Shown in pieces: positions 1-7,834 of a stretch of DNA of 64,000 nucleotides. The translations under genes and the position numbers were made by a program. Numbering within the stretch: position 1 is the first letter of the stretch; every line of letters starts with the position of its first letter. The DNA is from SHVO01 sp041919675 (GTDB lineage Bacteria > Pseudomonadota > Alphaproteobacteria > Rhodospirillales > Rhodospirillaceae), in the NCBI GenBank assembly GCA_041919675.1, contig JAYRTJ010000004.1:8527-72526 (forward strand), read 5' to 3'. Under the pieces are notes generated by a model, which was not told the DNA's origin, ran no database searches, and saw nothing but the letters and a program-made list of their open reading frames with translations.

Positions 1-66
1 GGGGGTGAGTCAAGCGCGCGGCTTGTCGGAACGGCTTTGCCGCAATGCAAAAAAGTTGAGCGGGCT

Positions 67-118
67 CAAAGGGCTAACCGAGGGCGAAGCCTCGCTTTTT
101 CAATAAAATAAGCCCTTT
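67..118 (+). terminator. Hairpin followed by a T run, possible terminator
   Basis: CGAGG (79-83) and CCTCG (90-94) form a 5-bp stem with a six-base loop, followed by a T run at 96-100. An outer pair, AAAGGGCT (68-75) and AGCCCTTT (111-118), brackets it. This could terminate a rightward gene ending left of the window. The stem is short, so confidence is limited. Confidence 0.35.
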
Positions 119-192
119 AAATTATATCTGATATAATTTTTAGGTTGAATTTTATTGTGTTATATATTCCATTTTATTTATATCAGAGATAA
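119..192. promoter_or_regulatory. Twin operator-like dyads in an AT-rich tract
   Basis: An AT-rich island in otherwise GC-rich DNA holds two copies of the same dyad. Copy one has perfect 10-bp arms (AAATTATATC at 119-128, GATATAATTT at 130-139) around one base. Copy two, 178-192, is TTATATC-A-GAGATAA, the same core with one mismatch between arms. The centres are 56 bp apart. They lie past the 3' end of the nadQ-like gene, so they more likely control a leftward gene outside the window. NadQ itself is a possible binder, by proximity only. Confidence 0.5.
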
Positions 193-1188
193 TTATTGTT
201 TGCGGACGCGGACGGGGAGGCGCACGCCGGGGGCGGGGCGTTCGTGCACGACTTCCCGGCGGAAACGGAAGAGTTCGGCCGGGCGGCCGCCGGTCTGGAC
301 GGACATATGCCCGGTGGGCTCGACGAGACCCTCGTTGGCGACCAGGCGGCGGAAGTTCTGCTTGTGCAAAGGCCCGCCCGCCAGCGCTTCGATCGCCCGC
401 TGCAGCTGGAAGAGCGTGAACGTCGGCGGCATCACTTCGAAGATCACCGGGCGGTATTTGATCTTGGCCCGCAAGCGCCCCAAGGCGGTGGCGAGGATCC
501 GCCGGTGATCCTTCGTCAACGCGGCGCCCGTGACCATCTGCGCGGCCACGAGGCCCGGCTCCACTTTCTGGCCGCTGTCGAAGCTGGCTTCGAACACGAG
601 GCCGGCTTCGTACAGAAGCTCGTAGCGCTCGAGGACGCGTTCATTGTCCCACCCCGCGCCCTCCGTGCCGAAGGCCAGCACGATGCGGTCGCGGCGGCGC
701 TGCTTTTCGGGCCCCTTGGCTTCGTCCCGCCACGCCAGAAGACGCGGCAAAATGAGGGAATCCAGCACCGCCGGCGCGCCCTTGCGCCAGTCTTCCCACG
801 GAAAATGGCGGTACCAATCCACCCAGTCGGCCTTGGCGCTGCTCTTCACCTCGGTCTCGCGCACCAGGGCGAGATAGCCCACGGACACCGGGCGCGGGCC
901 GCCGGCGCGCTCCTGCGGATCGCGGAATTTATTGCCGAAGGTATAGAGCTGCTCGACATAGCCGAGGGCGAGCCCGGTCTGCTCGTTCACCCAGGTGCGC
1001 AGCCCCTCCTCCAAGGTCCGGTGGCCCGTGGGGTCGAAGGGACCGCACGGCAGGCCGGCGCGGGCCGCGGTATCGGGCGGTTGGACCATGAGAATCTTGG
1101 GAGATTCATCGGTCACGGCGGCGATCGCCGCCGAGAGTTCGACCACAATTCCCGATAGACGGGCTGGTTCGGCGGCGGCGGACTTCAT
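193..1188 (-). CDS. nadQ: NadQ-type NAD metabolism regulator (degenerate Nudix + winged helix)
   Basis: 331 residues. The N-terminal two thirds resemble a Nudix domain, but the catalytic box is degenerate: around residues 55-75 the helix reads LEEGLRTWVNEQTGL, without the full REUXEE set, so binding rather than hydrolysis is expected. The C-terminal third (about 240-310) resembles the winged helix of NrtR-like Nudix regulators (FTLFQLQRAIEAL, then QTGGRPAELFRF). This arrangement matches NadQ, the alphaproteobacterial repressor of NAD synthesis genes. The start is supported by a GAGGGGA-like ribosome site just upstream. It is divergent from fliF across 200 bp. Target genes are not in the window; the AT-rich dyads just past its 3' end are candidate operators. 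Confidence 0.8.
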   Translation of the reverse strand: MKSAAAEPARLSGIVVELSAAIAAVTDESPKILMVQPPDTAARAGLPCGPFDPTGHRTLEEGLRTWVNEQTGLALGYVEQLYTFGNKFRDPQERAGGPRPVSVGYLALVRETEVKSSAKADWVDWYRHFPWEDWRKGAPAVLDSLILPRLLAWRDEAKGPEKQRRRDRIVLAFGTEGAGWDNERVLERYELLYEAGLVFEASFDSGQKVEPGLVAAQMVTGAALTKDHRRILATALGRLRAKIKYRPVIFEVMPPTFTLFQLQRAIEALAGGPLHKQNFRRLVANEGLVEPTGHMSVQTGGRPAELFRFRREVVHERPAPGVRLPVRVRKQ

Positions 1189-1254
1189 AGGTCCCCTCTA
1201 TAGGGCAAAATGTGCCGCCCACAAAACCGGCAAACCGGCAAAAATTTCCCATCG

Positions 1255-1270
1255 TTAACCTGTTCTTCAC
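1255..1270 (+). promoter_or_regulatory. CtrA-box-like site upstream of fliF
   Basis: TTAA (1255-1258), seven bases, then TTCAC (1266-1270). This is one mismatch from the CtrA consensus TTAA-N7-TTAAC. In Caulobacter the fliF operon is a CtrA-activated class II operon, so the location, 119 bp before fliF, is sensible. A single degenerate site could be chance. Confidence 0.35.
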
Positions 1271-1388
1271 GGCGCGGGCGGTAGCGTCCGGGGACCGGGG
1301 GACGACTGTCCAGAATTTGCCTTAAGAGCCTGCGCCCCTCGGCAAAACGAGAACCGACGCCCGATAACGGCCGAGAGGAAGAGATCCC

Positions 1389-3023
1389 GTGAACCCCTTC
1401 GTCCAGCAACTGAAGAACTTAGGCCCCGCACGCCTTGCCGCCATGGGCGGTGTCGCGGTCGGTCTTGTCGCGTTCATCATCTTCTTCGCGACCAGGTTCT
1501 CCACCGCGCCGATGGAAACCCTGTACGGCGACCTTTCCGCCACCGACTCCCGCGAAATCATCAAGCAGCTCGAACTCTCCGGCATCCCCTTCACGACCGC
1601 CGACAACAACGCGCAGATCCTGATCCCGGGCGAACAGGTCACCTCGACCCGCATGCAGATGGCCGAACTCGGCCTGCCGTCGGGCGGCTCGGTCGGCTAC
1701 GAAGTGTTCGACAGCATGGACGCCCTCGGCGCCACCAATTTCATCCAGAACATCAATCTCGTGCGCGCCCTCGAAGGCGAACTCGCGCGCACCATCAAGT
1801 CCATCGAAGGCGTGCAGAACGCCCGCGTCCACCTTGTCATGCCGACGCGCGAGATGTTCACCCGCGAAACGCAGGAACCCACCGCCTCGGTCTACATCAA
1901 GATGCGCACCGGCCGCCTGGCCGAGAACCAGGTCAACGCCGTGCAGCACCTGATCGCCGCCGCCGTGCCGAAGCTCAAACCGTCCAACATCTCTATCGTC
2001 GACGAGCGCGGCACGCTGCTCTCGCGTTCGTTCGAGAACGACAACGCCATGGTCGCGGCGCAGCAGGACGAAGCCGTGAAGAACATGGAGCGGCGCCTGT
2101 CGCAGTCCGTGATCTCGCTGGTGGAAAGCTCGCTCGGCCCGTCCAAGGTCCGCGCCGAAGTGCGCGCCGAAATGGAATTCGACAAAGTCGTCACCGCCGC
2201 CGAGGAATTCAATCCCGACCAGCAGGTCGTGCGTTCGCAGGTGACCGTCACCGAGAACAACGTCCAGAACGAAAGCAACCCGTCCGACGTCACGGTCGGC
2301 AACCAGCTGCCGGACGCGCAAGCCAACACCGGTGGCGCGCCGCGCATGACCACGAACGAGAACCGCTCGGAAGAAACGGTCAATTACGACATCTCCAAGA
2401 CCACCACCAACCGCATCAAGGAAGCCGGTTCGGTGAAGCGCCTGTCGGTGGCGGTCCTGGTGGACGGCACCTATACGACCAACCAGGAAACCGGTGAGCG
2501 CACCTATGCGCCGCTCAACGACGAGACGATGGAGAAGATCCGCGCGCTGGTGAACACCGCCGTCGGCTACAACGCCGATCGCGGCGATCAGATCGAAGTC
2601 GTCAACATGCCCTTCACCGGCTTCGACGACCTGATGGGCAACCAGGACGAGTTCAACCTCCTTGGCTTCAACAAGGAAGAAATCATGCGCATGGCCGAGG
2701 GCCTGGGCGTGGCGGTGGTGGCCGTGCTGGTCATCCTGCTCGTCGTCCGCCCGCTTGTCACGCGCGCCTTCGAAGCGATGCCGCAGGGCGACGAAGCCCT
2801 GCTCACCACCGACGGCGCCATGGCGCAGCTCACGGGTCCGGGCGGCGTGCCTATGCCCATGAACCAGAAGGAAGAAGAAGAGGACCTGGACGAGCTTATC
2901 GACATCGACAAGGTGGAAGGCCGTGTGAAGGCCTCGTCCTTGCGCAAGATCGGCGACATCGTCGACAAGCACCCGGAAGAGGCCCTGTCGATCATCAGAA
3001 CCTGGCTTTATCAGGAAACTTAA
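1389..3023 (+). CDS. fliF: Flagellar MS-ring protein FliF
   Basis: 544 residues, normal for alphaproteobacterial FliF. FliF forms the inner-membrane MS ring that houses the export gate and anchors the C-ring. A transmembrane segment lies at about residues 16-36 and another at about 438-457, with the large periplasmic ring-building region between them (GGSVGYEVFD, ALEGELARTI, ARVHLVMP motifs). The acidic C-terminal tail (about 490-544) is the FliG-binding region. It is first in a rightward operon followed by fliG, fliH/flbE, fliN, a MotA-like gene and flbD. A CtrA-like box lies about 120 bp upstream. I found no good sigma-54 -24/-12 element there. Confidence 0.97.
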   Translation: MNPFVQQLKNLGPARLAAMGGVAVGLVAFIIFFATRFSTAPMETLYGDLSATDSREIIKQLELSGIPFTTADNNAQILIPGEQVTSTRMQMAELGLPSGGSVGYEVFDSMDALGATNFIQNINLVRALEGELARTIKSIEGVQNARVHLVMPTREMFTRETQEPTASVYIKMRTGRLAENQVNAVQHLIAAAVPKLKPSNISIVDERGTLLSRSFENDNAMVAAQQDEAVKNMERRLSQSVISLVESSLGPSKVRAEVRAEMEFDKVVTAAEEFNPDQQVVRSQVTVTENNVQNESNPSDVTVGNQLPDAQANTGGAPRMTTNENRSEETVNYDISKTTTNRIKEAGSVKRLSVAVLVDGTYTTNQETGERTYAPLNDETMEKIRALVNTAVGYNADRGDQIEVVNMPFTGFDDLMGNQDEFNLLGFNKEEIMRMAEGLGVAVVAVLVILLVVRPLVTRAFEAMPQGDEALLTTDGAMAQLTGPGGVPMPMNQKEEEEDLDELIDIDKVEGRVKASSLRKIGDIVDKHPEEALSIIRTWLYQET

Positions 3024-3036
3024 TACGCCGGCCCCG

Positions 3037-3065
3037 TTGGGGGCTGGATGAGCAGAGCGTATAAT
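3037..3065 (+). promoter_or_regulatory. Possible internal promoter before fliG
   Basis: TTGGGG (3037-3042), exactly 17 bases, then a perfect TATAAT (3060-3065), in the 81-bp gap between fliF and fliG. The -10 and spacing are ideal; the -35 matches only half of TTGACA. It would give fliG and later genes a transcript independent of fliF. Confidence 0.35.
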
Positions 3066-3104
3066 GCCGTCCCGGATACCGGCGGCATCAAGGAATAGAA
3101 GACG

Positions 3105-4124
3105 ATGGCGCGTATCAAGGAAGACTACCGCAGCCTGACCGGCCCCCAGAAGGCCGCGATCATGATGCTGTCTTTGGGCGAAGAGCAGGCCGGCAAGCTG
3201 TTCGCCATGATGGAAGACGACGAGATCAAAGAACTCTCGCAGATCATGGCCAACCTCGGCACCGTGGGCGCGAATCTCGTCGAGCGCCTGTTCGTCGACT
3301 TCGCCGACGCCATCTCGAATACCGGCTCGCTGGTCGGCTCCTACGAATCCACCGAACGCCTGCTCGTCAAGTCGCTCGATAAAGAACGCGTCGCGATGAT
3401 CATGGAAGAAATCCGCGGTCCCGCCGGCCGCACCATGTGGGATAAACTCGGCAACGTGCACGAACAGGTGCTGGCGAACTACCTCAAGAACGAATACCCG
3501 CAGACCGTCGCGGTGGTTCTGTCGAAGATCAAACCCGACCACGCGAGCCGCGTGCTGGCGCTGCTGCCCGAAGGCTTCGCGATGGAAGTCGTCATGCGCA
3601 TGCTGCACATGGAAGCGGTCCAGAAGGACGTGCTGGAATCCATCGAAAAGACGCTGCGCACCGAGTTCATGTCGAACCTCGCGCGCACCGCGCGCCGCGA
3701 CAGCCACGAAATGATGGCCGAAATCTTCAACAACCTCGACCGCAACACCGAAGCGCGCTTCCTCACCGCCCTCGAAGAACGCAACCGCGAGTCGGCCGAG
3801 AAGATCAAACAGCTCATGTTCACCTTCGAGGACCTTGTGCGCCTCGACACGGCCGGCGCGCAGACCCTGCTGCGTCACGTGGAAAAGGAAAAGCTGGCCC
3901 TCGCGCTCAAGGGCGCGTCCGACGGCGTCAAGGAACTGTTCTTCGCCAACATGTCCGAGCGCGCCGGCAAGATGCTCAAAGACGACATGGACGCGCTGGG
4001 TCCGGTGCGACTCAAGGACGTGGAAGAAGCGCAGAACGAAGTCGTCACGCTCGCCAAGGAACTGTCGAACTCCGGCCAGATCGTCATCTCCGAAGGCAAG
4101 GAAGACGACGAGTTGGTTTACTAA
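3105..4124 (+). CDS. fliG: Flagellar motor switch protein FliG
   Basis: 339 residues, full length. FliG is the C-ring subunit that contacts FliF, FliM and the MotA stator and transmits torque. The N-terminal FliF-binding domain begins TGPQKAAIMMLSLGEE. The middle domain carries the EHPQ-type motif as EYPQ followed by TVAVVLSKI (about residues 128-140). The C-terminal domain contains the charged torque helix (VRLKDVEEAQ). It lies 81 bp after fliF and 12 bp before fliH, in the order seen in the Caulobacter fliF operon. Confidence 0.97.
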   Translation: MARIKEDYRSLTGPQKAAIMMLSLGEEQAGKLFAMMEDDEIKELSQIMANLGTVGANLVERLFVDFADAISNTGSLVGSYESTERLLVKSLDKERVAMIMEEIRGPAGRTMWDKLGNVHEQVLANYLKNEYPQTVAVVLSKIKPDHASRVLALLPEGFAMEVVMRMLHMEAVQKDVLESIEKTLRTEFMSNLARTARRDSHEMMAEIFNNLDRNTEARFLTALEERNRESAEKIKQLMFTFEDLVRLDTAGAQTLLRHVEKEKLALALKGASDGVKELFFANMSERAGKMLKDDMDALGPVRLKDVEEAQNEVVTLAKELSNSGQIVISEGKEDDELVY

Positions 4125-4136
4125 CGGAACATCGAG

Positions 4137-4949
4137 ATGGCACGTACGGCGAAATTCCTGTTCGAGCGTTCATTCGACGACCCGTCGAAGCTCTATCTGC
4201 CCGGCGAACGGCGCCGCTCGGAAATCGAAGCCGAGGCGGCCGCCGAAGCGGCCACGCGCCTGGAACAGGAGATGGAAGAGCAGTTGGCCCGCGAAGCCGC
4301 GAACTTGCCGCCCCCGCCGCCCGTCGCCAAAGCTGAATACACGCAAGCCCAGCTCGATGCCGCCAAGGAAGAGGGCTATATCCAGGGGCATGGGGCTGCT
4401 TTGGAAGAGGCCGCGACCGCGCGTGAACACTACGCCGCCGACGCCCTCAATTTGATCGCTCAGGGCCTTTCCGGGCTCAACGCCCAGCAGGCCGCCGCGA
4501 ACAAGGACCTCGCGCATTTCGCCATGCGCATGGTGTACGGGCTGGCCCAGAGGTTGTTGCCGCGCCACGCGCAGGCGCATGCCGTGGATTTGATCGAGGA
4601 GTTTGTGCGCAAGGTGCTGCCGCTGGCGGTGGGCGAACCCCGCCTCATCGTGCGCAGCCATCCGATGATCGCCGAGGACCTCGAGACGCGCCTGAAGGAT
4701 GTTTTCGCCCGGTCATCGTTCCAGGGCAGCTTCACCGTGGTCACCGATTACGAAGTCCAGCCCGGCGACTGCCGCCTGGAATGGGACGGCGGCGGCGCCG
4801 ACCGCGACGAAGCCCGCATCTGGGCGGATATCCGGGAAGTGGTGGCGGCGAGCTTCGGCGATGTCGATGTCGACGCCCTGGACGCCGCGGCGGACCGGAG
4901 GACGGCGCAGCCGGCCGGCGCCCCCGAACCGGCGGGCGAGGCCCATTAA
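4137..4949 (+). CDS. fliH: FliH/FlbE-like flagellar export ATPase regulator
   Basis: 270 residues. Position and composition match FliH, called FlbE in Caulobacter, which binds the export ATPase FliI and FliN at the base of the flagellum. Residues about 22-60 are a charged Glu/Ala/Arg helix likely to be a coiled coil, followed by a run of prolines. The C-terminal half (about 120-245) is the conserved FliH region, with RLLPRHAQAHAVDLIEEFVRKVL and the VQPGDCRLEWDGGGADRD signature. The tail is alanine/proline-rich. No fliI lies nearby, so FliI must be encoded elsewhere. Confidence 0.85.
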   Translation: MARTAKFLFERSFDDPSKLYLPGERRRSEIEAEAAAEAATRLEQEMEEQLAREAANLPPPPPVAKAEYTQAQLDAAKEEGYIQGHGAALEEAATAREHYAADALNLIAQGLSGLNAQQAAANKDLAHFAMRMVYGLAQRLLPRHAQAHAVDLIEEFVRKVLPLAVGEPRLIVRSHPMIAEDLETRLKDVFARSSFQGSFTVVTDYEVQPGDCRLEWDGGGADRDEARIWADIREVVAASFGDVDVDALDAAADRRTAQPAGAPEPAGEAH

Positions 4950-5016
4950 GAGTCTATTTCAACCGGCCGCGTAAGGTGGCCACCACGGTCTATCGAAGAC
5001 CGGCAGGAGAGAAGAG

Positions 5017-5409
5017 ATGTCAGAGCAAGACAGCGGCAAGAAGGGCAAATCCGTCAGCGAACTTTCGCTCGACGAGATTGAGAACGATGCCAAGTCGGCC
5101 AAGACCAGCGATCAGGACGATTCGTGGGACGATCCCGCCGACATCCCCGACAAGCCCCGTTCCGCCCAGGATCTGGAAGCCGTTTACGACATTCCGGTGC
5201 GCGTCTCCGCCGTGCTCGGCAAGTCGTCCATGCAGGTCAACGAGCTGCTGAAATTGGGGCGCGGCGCGGTCGTGGAACTCGACCGCAAGGTCGGCGAAGC
5301 GATCGACATTTACGTGAACGACCGCCTGGTGGCGCGCGGTGAAGTCGTCGTGGTCGACGACCGCCTCGGCATCACCATGACGGAAATCATCAAGACGCAG
5401 AAAGCCTAA
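5017..5409 (+). CDS. fliN: Flagellar motor switch protein FliN
   Basis: 130 residues. An acidic, disordered N-terminus (about 1-55) precedes a typical FliN/SpoA surface-presentation domain (about 58-128: IPVRVSAVLGKSSMQVNELL, then GRGAVVELDRKVGEAIDIYVND). FliN forms the base of the C-ring and takes part in switching and export. A GGAGAG ribosome site precedes the ATG. It follows fliH by 67 bp and is followed by a repeat-like intergenic tract and the MotA-like gene. Confidence 0.95.
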   Translation: MSEQDSGKKGKSVSELSLDEIENDAKSAKTSDQDDSWDDPADIPDKPRSAQDLEAVYDIPVRVSAVLGKSSMQVNELLKLGRGAVVELDRKVGEAIDIYVNDRLVARGEVVVVDDRLGITMTEIIKTQKA

Positions 5410-5460
5410 ACAAAACGACCCCCTCCTTCCCTCCCCCTTTCAGGGAGAGGGATAGAAAAG
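5408..5460. repeat. C/T-rich interspersed intergenic repeat, copy 1
   Basis: A pyrimidine-rich tract (ACGACCCC, CTTCCCTCCCCCTTTCAGG, then GAGAGGGA) that can fold into a CCCTC/GAGGG hairpin. A near copy lies at 29444-29494. Such pyrimidine-rich inverted repeats are common between genes in alphaproteobacteria. It fills the fliN to motA gap, and the motA ribosome site (AAGGA) follows directly. Confidence 0.6.
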
Positions 5461-5473
5461 AAGGACAAAAGTG

Positions 5474-6301
5474 ATGGCCGAACACGTCGAAAAGATCCCG
5501 CACCTCGCCCGCCGCACCATGTTCGACGGCGCGACTGTCCTCGGCCTTGCCGGCGGCATCCTTCTGGTCGTGATCGCCATCGGTCTCGGCGGCTCCGCGA
5601 GCGCCTTCTTCAATATCCCCGGCCTTCTCATCGTGGTCGGCGGCACCATGGCCGTGACCACCGTCTGCTTCACCATGTCGGATGTCGCGCGCACCGTCGC
5701 CGTCATCGGCTCGACCTTCATGGCCCGCGAGCGCGACCCGCAGGACGTCGCCTACACCATGCTTGAGCTCTCGGATTTTTCGCGCAAACACGGCGTGCTC
5801 CGTCTGCAAGGTCAGCCGCTGCAGCGCTTCGCGAAAGAACCGCTGCTGTTCAAGGCGCTTTCGATGTTGGTTGAAGGCCTGCCGGAAAAAGACATCGCCG
5901 ACATCCTCAACGAAGACCTCGCCGCGACGACCGCGCGCGTGCAACGTTCGGCAAACGTGCTGCGCAAGGCGGCTGAAATCTCGCCGGCCATGGGCCTGAT
6001 CGGCACACTGATCGGCCTCGTGCAGATGCTGGGCAATCTTTCGGATCCGAGCGTCATCGGCCCGGCGATGGCGGTGGCGCTGCTCACCACCTTCTACGGC
6101 GTCGTTCTCGCCAACATGGTGTTCAACCCGCTGGCCGCGAAGCTGGAACGCAATGCCGCGGAAGAACATCTCGTCGGCTACATCTATACCCTCGGCACGC
6201 TGTCCATCATCCGCAAGGACGCTCCGCGCCGCCTGGAAATGCTGCTGAACAGCGCGCTTCCGCCGGAAAGCAAGGTGCGCTTCGCCGGTGAACGCGACTA
6301 G
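5474..6301 (+). CDS. motA: MotA/PomA-type stator proton channel subunit
   Basis: About 275 residues from ATG 5474; a GTG at 5471 is also possible, and AAGGA at 5461-5465 suits either. Four membrane segments are visible: two near the N-terminus (GLAGGILLVVIAIGLGG and GLLIVVGGTMAVTTVCF) and two near the C-terminus (SPAMGLIGTLIGLVQML and AMAVALLTTFYGVVLAN), with a cytoplasmic loop between. The prolines expected at the channel are present (ISPAMG, GPAMAV). MotA forms the stator with MotB, and no motB is adjacent. Its position inside the fliF operon, between fliN and flbD, differs from Caulobacter. An ExbB/TolQ role is less likely given the flagellar context. Confidence 0.78.
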   Translation: MAEHVEKIPHLARRTMFDGATVLGLAGGILLVVIAIGLGGSASAFFNIPGLLIVVGGTMAVTTVCFTMSDVARTVAVIGSTFMARERDPQDVAYTMLELSDFSRKHGVLRLQGQPLQRFAKEPLLFKALSMLVEGLPEKDIADILNEDLAATTARVQRSANVLRKAAEISPAMGLIGTLIGLVQMLGNLSDPSVIGPAMAVALLTTFYGVVLANMVFNPLAAKLERNAAEEHLVGYIYTLGTLSIIRKDAPRRLEMLLNSALPPESKVRFAGERD

Positions 6302-6361
6302 CGTTGACCCGTTCGCGTCCGCGGACGATAACTACGCAAGATTTCTGAGCTAGGACTACTC

Positions 6362-7684
6362 ATGCGGTTGTTGATCATCGGATCGCTGGGCGGGCAGGTC
6401 GGCGCGGCAAGCCGGATTGCCATGCAGCGCGGCGCCAAAGTCATCCAGGCCGAAGGCATCGGCCAGGCGATGGACGTGCTGCGCTCCGGCCAGGGCGCCG
6501 ACGTCGCCATGGTCGACGTCGCCTTCGACATCGAACAGCTGCTGACCGCCATGAAGGCCGAGCGCATCACGCTGCCGGTCGTCGCCTGCGGCGTCGAGAC
6601 CGACAGCCGCGCCGCCGTCGCCGCCATCAAGGCCGGCGCGAAGGAATATATCCCGCTGCCCCCGGACGCGGACCTCATCGCCGCCGTGCTGGAAGCCGTT
6701 TCCGCCGACCAGGACACGCTGGTCTATCAGGACCCGGCCATGGACCGCGTGCTCCAGATGGCCAAGAAGGTCGCCGCGAGCCCGGCCTCGGTGCTGATCA
6801 CCGGCGAATCCGGCACGGGTAAGGAACTGGTCGCGCGTTTCCTGCACCGGAACAGCCCGCGTAAAGACCGCCCGTTCGTCGCCGTGAACTGCGCCGCGAT
6901 CCCGGGCGAACTCCTGGAATCCGAACTCTTTGGGCACGAAAAAGGCGCCTTCACAGGCGCCATCGCCCGCCGCCTCGGCAAGTTCGAGGAAGCCAACGGC
7001 GGGACTCTGCTGCTCGACGAAATCACCGAGATGGATCTGAAGCTGCAGGCCAAGCTCCTGCGCGCGATCCAGGAAAAAGAAGTGGTGCGCATCGGCTCCA
7101 ATACGCCGGTGAAGGTGGACACGCGCATCGTCGCGACCTCCAACCGCAACATGGAAGAGACGGTGAAGAGCGGAAAATTCCGCGACGACCTCTACTTCCG
7201 CCTCAACGTCGTGAAACTGGTGATGCCGCCCTTGCGCGAGCGTCCGAAGGATATCGACGTCCTGGCGCTGCACTTCGCCAAGATTTGCGCCGAGGAAAAC
7301 GGCCTTGCCTATAAGCCGATCTCCGCGGGCGCCATGGCGGCGCTGAAGGCTCACAATTGGCCGGGCAACGTGCGCGAGTTGGAGAACACCCTGCACCGCG
7401 CCGTGCTCCTGGCCGGCGGCGATGAGATCGACGTCGAGTCCATCATGCTGATGGGCGCCGAAGGCGGCGCGGGCGCGGCCCCCGGCACCGGGGGCCTGGT
7501 GGGCCGGACGGTCGCGGACGTGGAACGCGACCTGATTATAGATACGCTGAAACACACCCTCGGCAATCGGACCCACGCAGCCAAGATTTTGGGCATCTCT
7601 ATCCGTACGTTGCGTAACAAACTCAATGCGTACGTGCAGGACGGCGTAACCGTTCCGGCGCCGGGCGCAGGGGAACTCGCCTAA
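6362..7684 (+). CDS. flbD: FlbD, sigma-54-dependent flagellar transcription activator
   Basis: 440 residues. The N-terminal 120 residues are receiver-like but degenerate: the acidic pair is replaced (LLIIGSLGGQ), although an Asp (MVDVAFD) and a Lys (GAKEYI) remain. The central AAA+ domain has Walker A GESGTGKE, the sigma-54-contacting GAFTGA loop and Walker B GGTLLLDEI. A Fis-type helix-turn-helix ends the protein (THAAKILGISIRTLRNKL). This matches FlbD, which drives late flagellar genes with RpoN in Caulobacter and represses fliF. It is last in the operon and is the only sigma-54 activator in the window. Confidence 0.93.
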   Translation: MRLLIIGSLGGQVGAASRIAMQRGAKVIQAEGIGQAMDVLRSGQGADVAMVDVAFDIEQLLTAMKAERITLPVVACGVETDSRAAVAAIKAGAKEYIPLPPDADLIAAVLEAVSADQDTLVYQDPAMDRVLQMAKKVAASPASVLITGESGTGKELVARFLHRNSPRKDRPFVAVNCAAIPGELLESELFGHEKGAFTGAIARRLGKFEEANGGTLLLDEITEMDLKLQAKLLRAIQEKEVVRIGSNTPVKVDTRIVATSNRNMEETVKSGKFRDDLYFRLNVVKLVMPPLRERPKDIDVLALHFAKICAEENGLAYKPISAGAMAALKAHNWPGNVRELENTLHRAVLLAGGDEIDVESIMLMGAEGGAGAAPGTGGLVGRTVADVERDLIIDTLKHTLGNRTHAAKILGISIRTLRNKLNAYVQDGVTVPAPGAGELA

Positions 7685-7772
7685 GTCGCTTACATCAACG
7701 CCGATAGAGTTCCGCTGCCGCGTCTTTTTAGATGCGCGCCTTCGCGCACGGGCCCCTGGAGCCGGCGCGCTG

Positions 7773-7803
7773 GCTTAGACTTTTTCTCAGGATCGCTTAG
7801 ACT
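7773..7803 (+). promoter_or_regulatory. 9-bp direct repeat spaced by two helical turns
   Basis: GCTTAGACT occurs at 7773-7781 and again at 7795-7803, 22 bp apart start to start. It sits 32 bp before the secreted orphan gene. Equal-face spacing suggests a regulator binding site. No known regulator is assigned. Confidence 0.35.
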
Positions 7804-7834
7804 GCCCGGAACGAACAACGGTCCGGACGGGTTC

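Noticed and set aside
1306..1320. Sigma-54-like TGTCC...TTTGC before fliF
   Set aside because: The -24 GG is TG and the element does not fit TGGCAC-N5-TTGC; spacing with GG fails.
1419..3878. 819-residue frame on the minus strand across fliF and fliG
   Set aside because: It lies opposite two clear flagellar genes, is rich in His/Arg/Gly as expected for the complement of GC-rich coding sequence, and has no domain.
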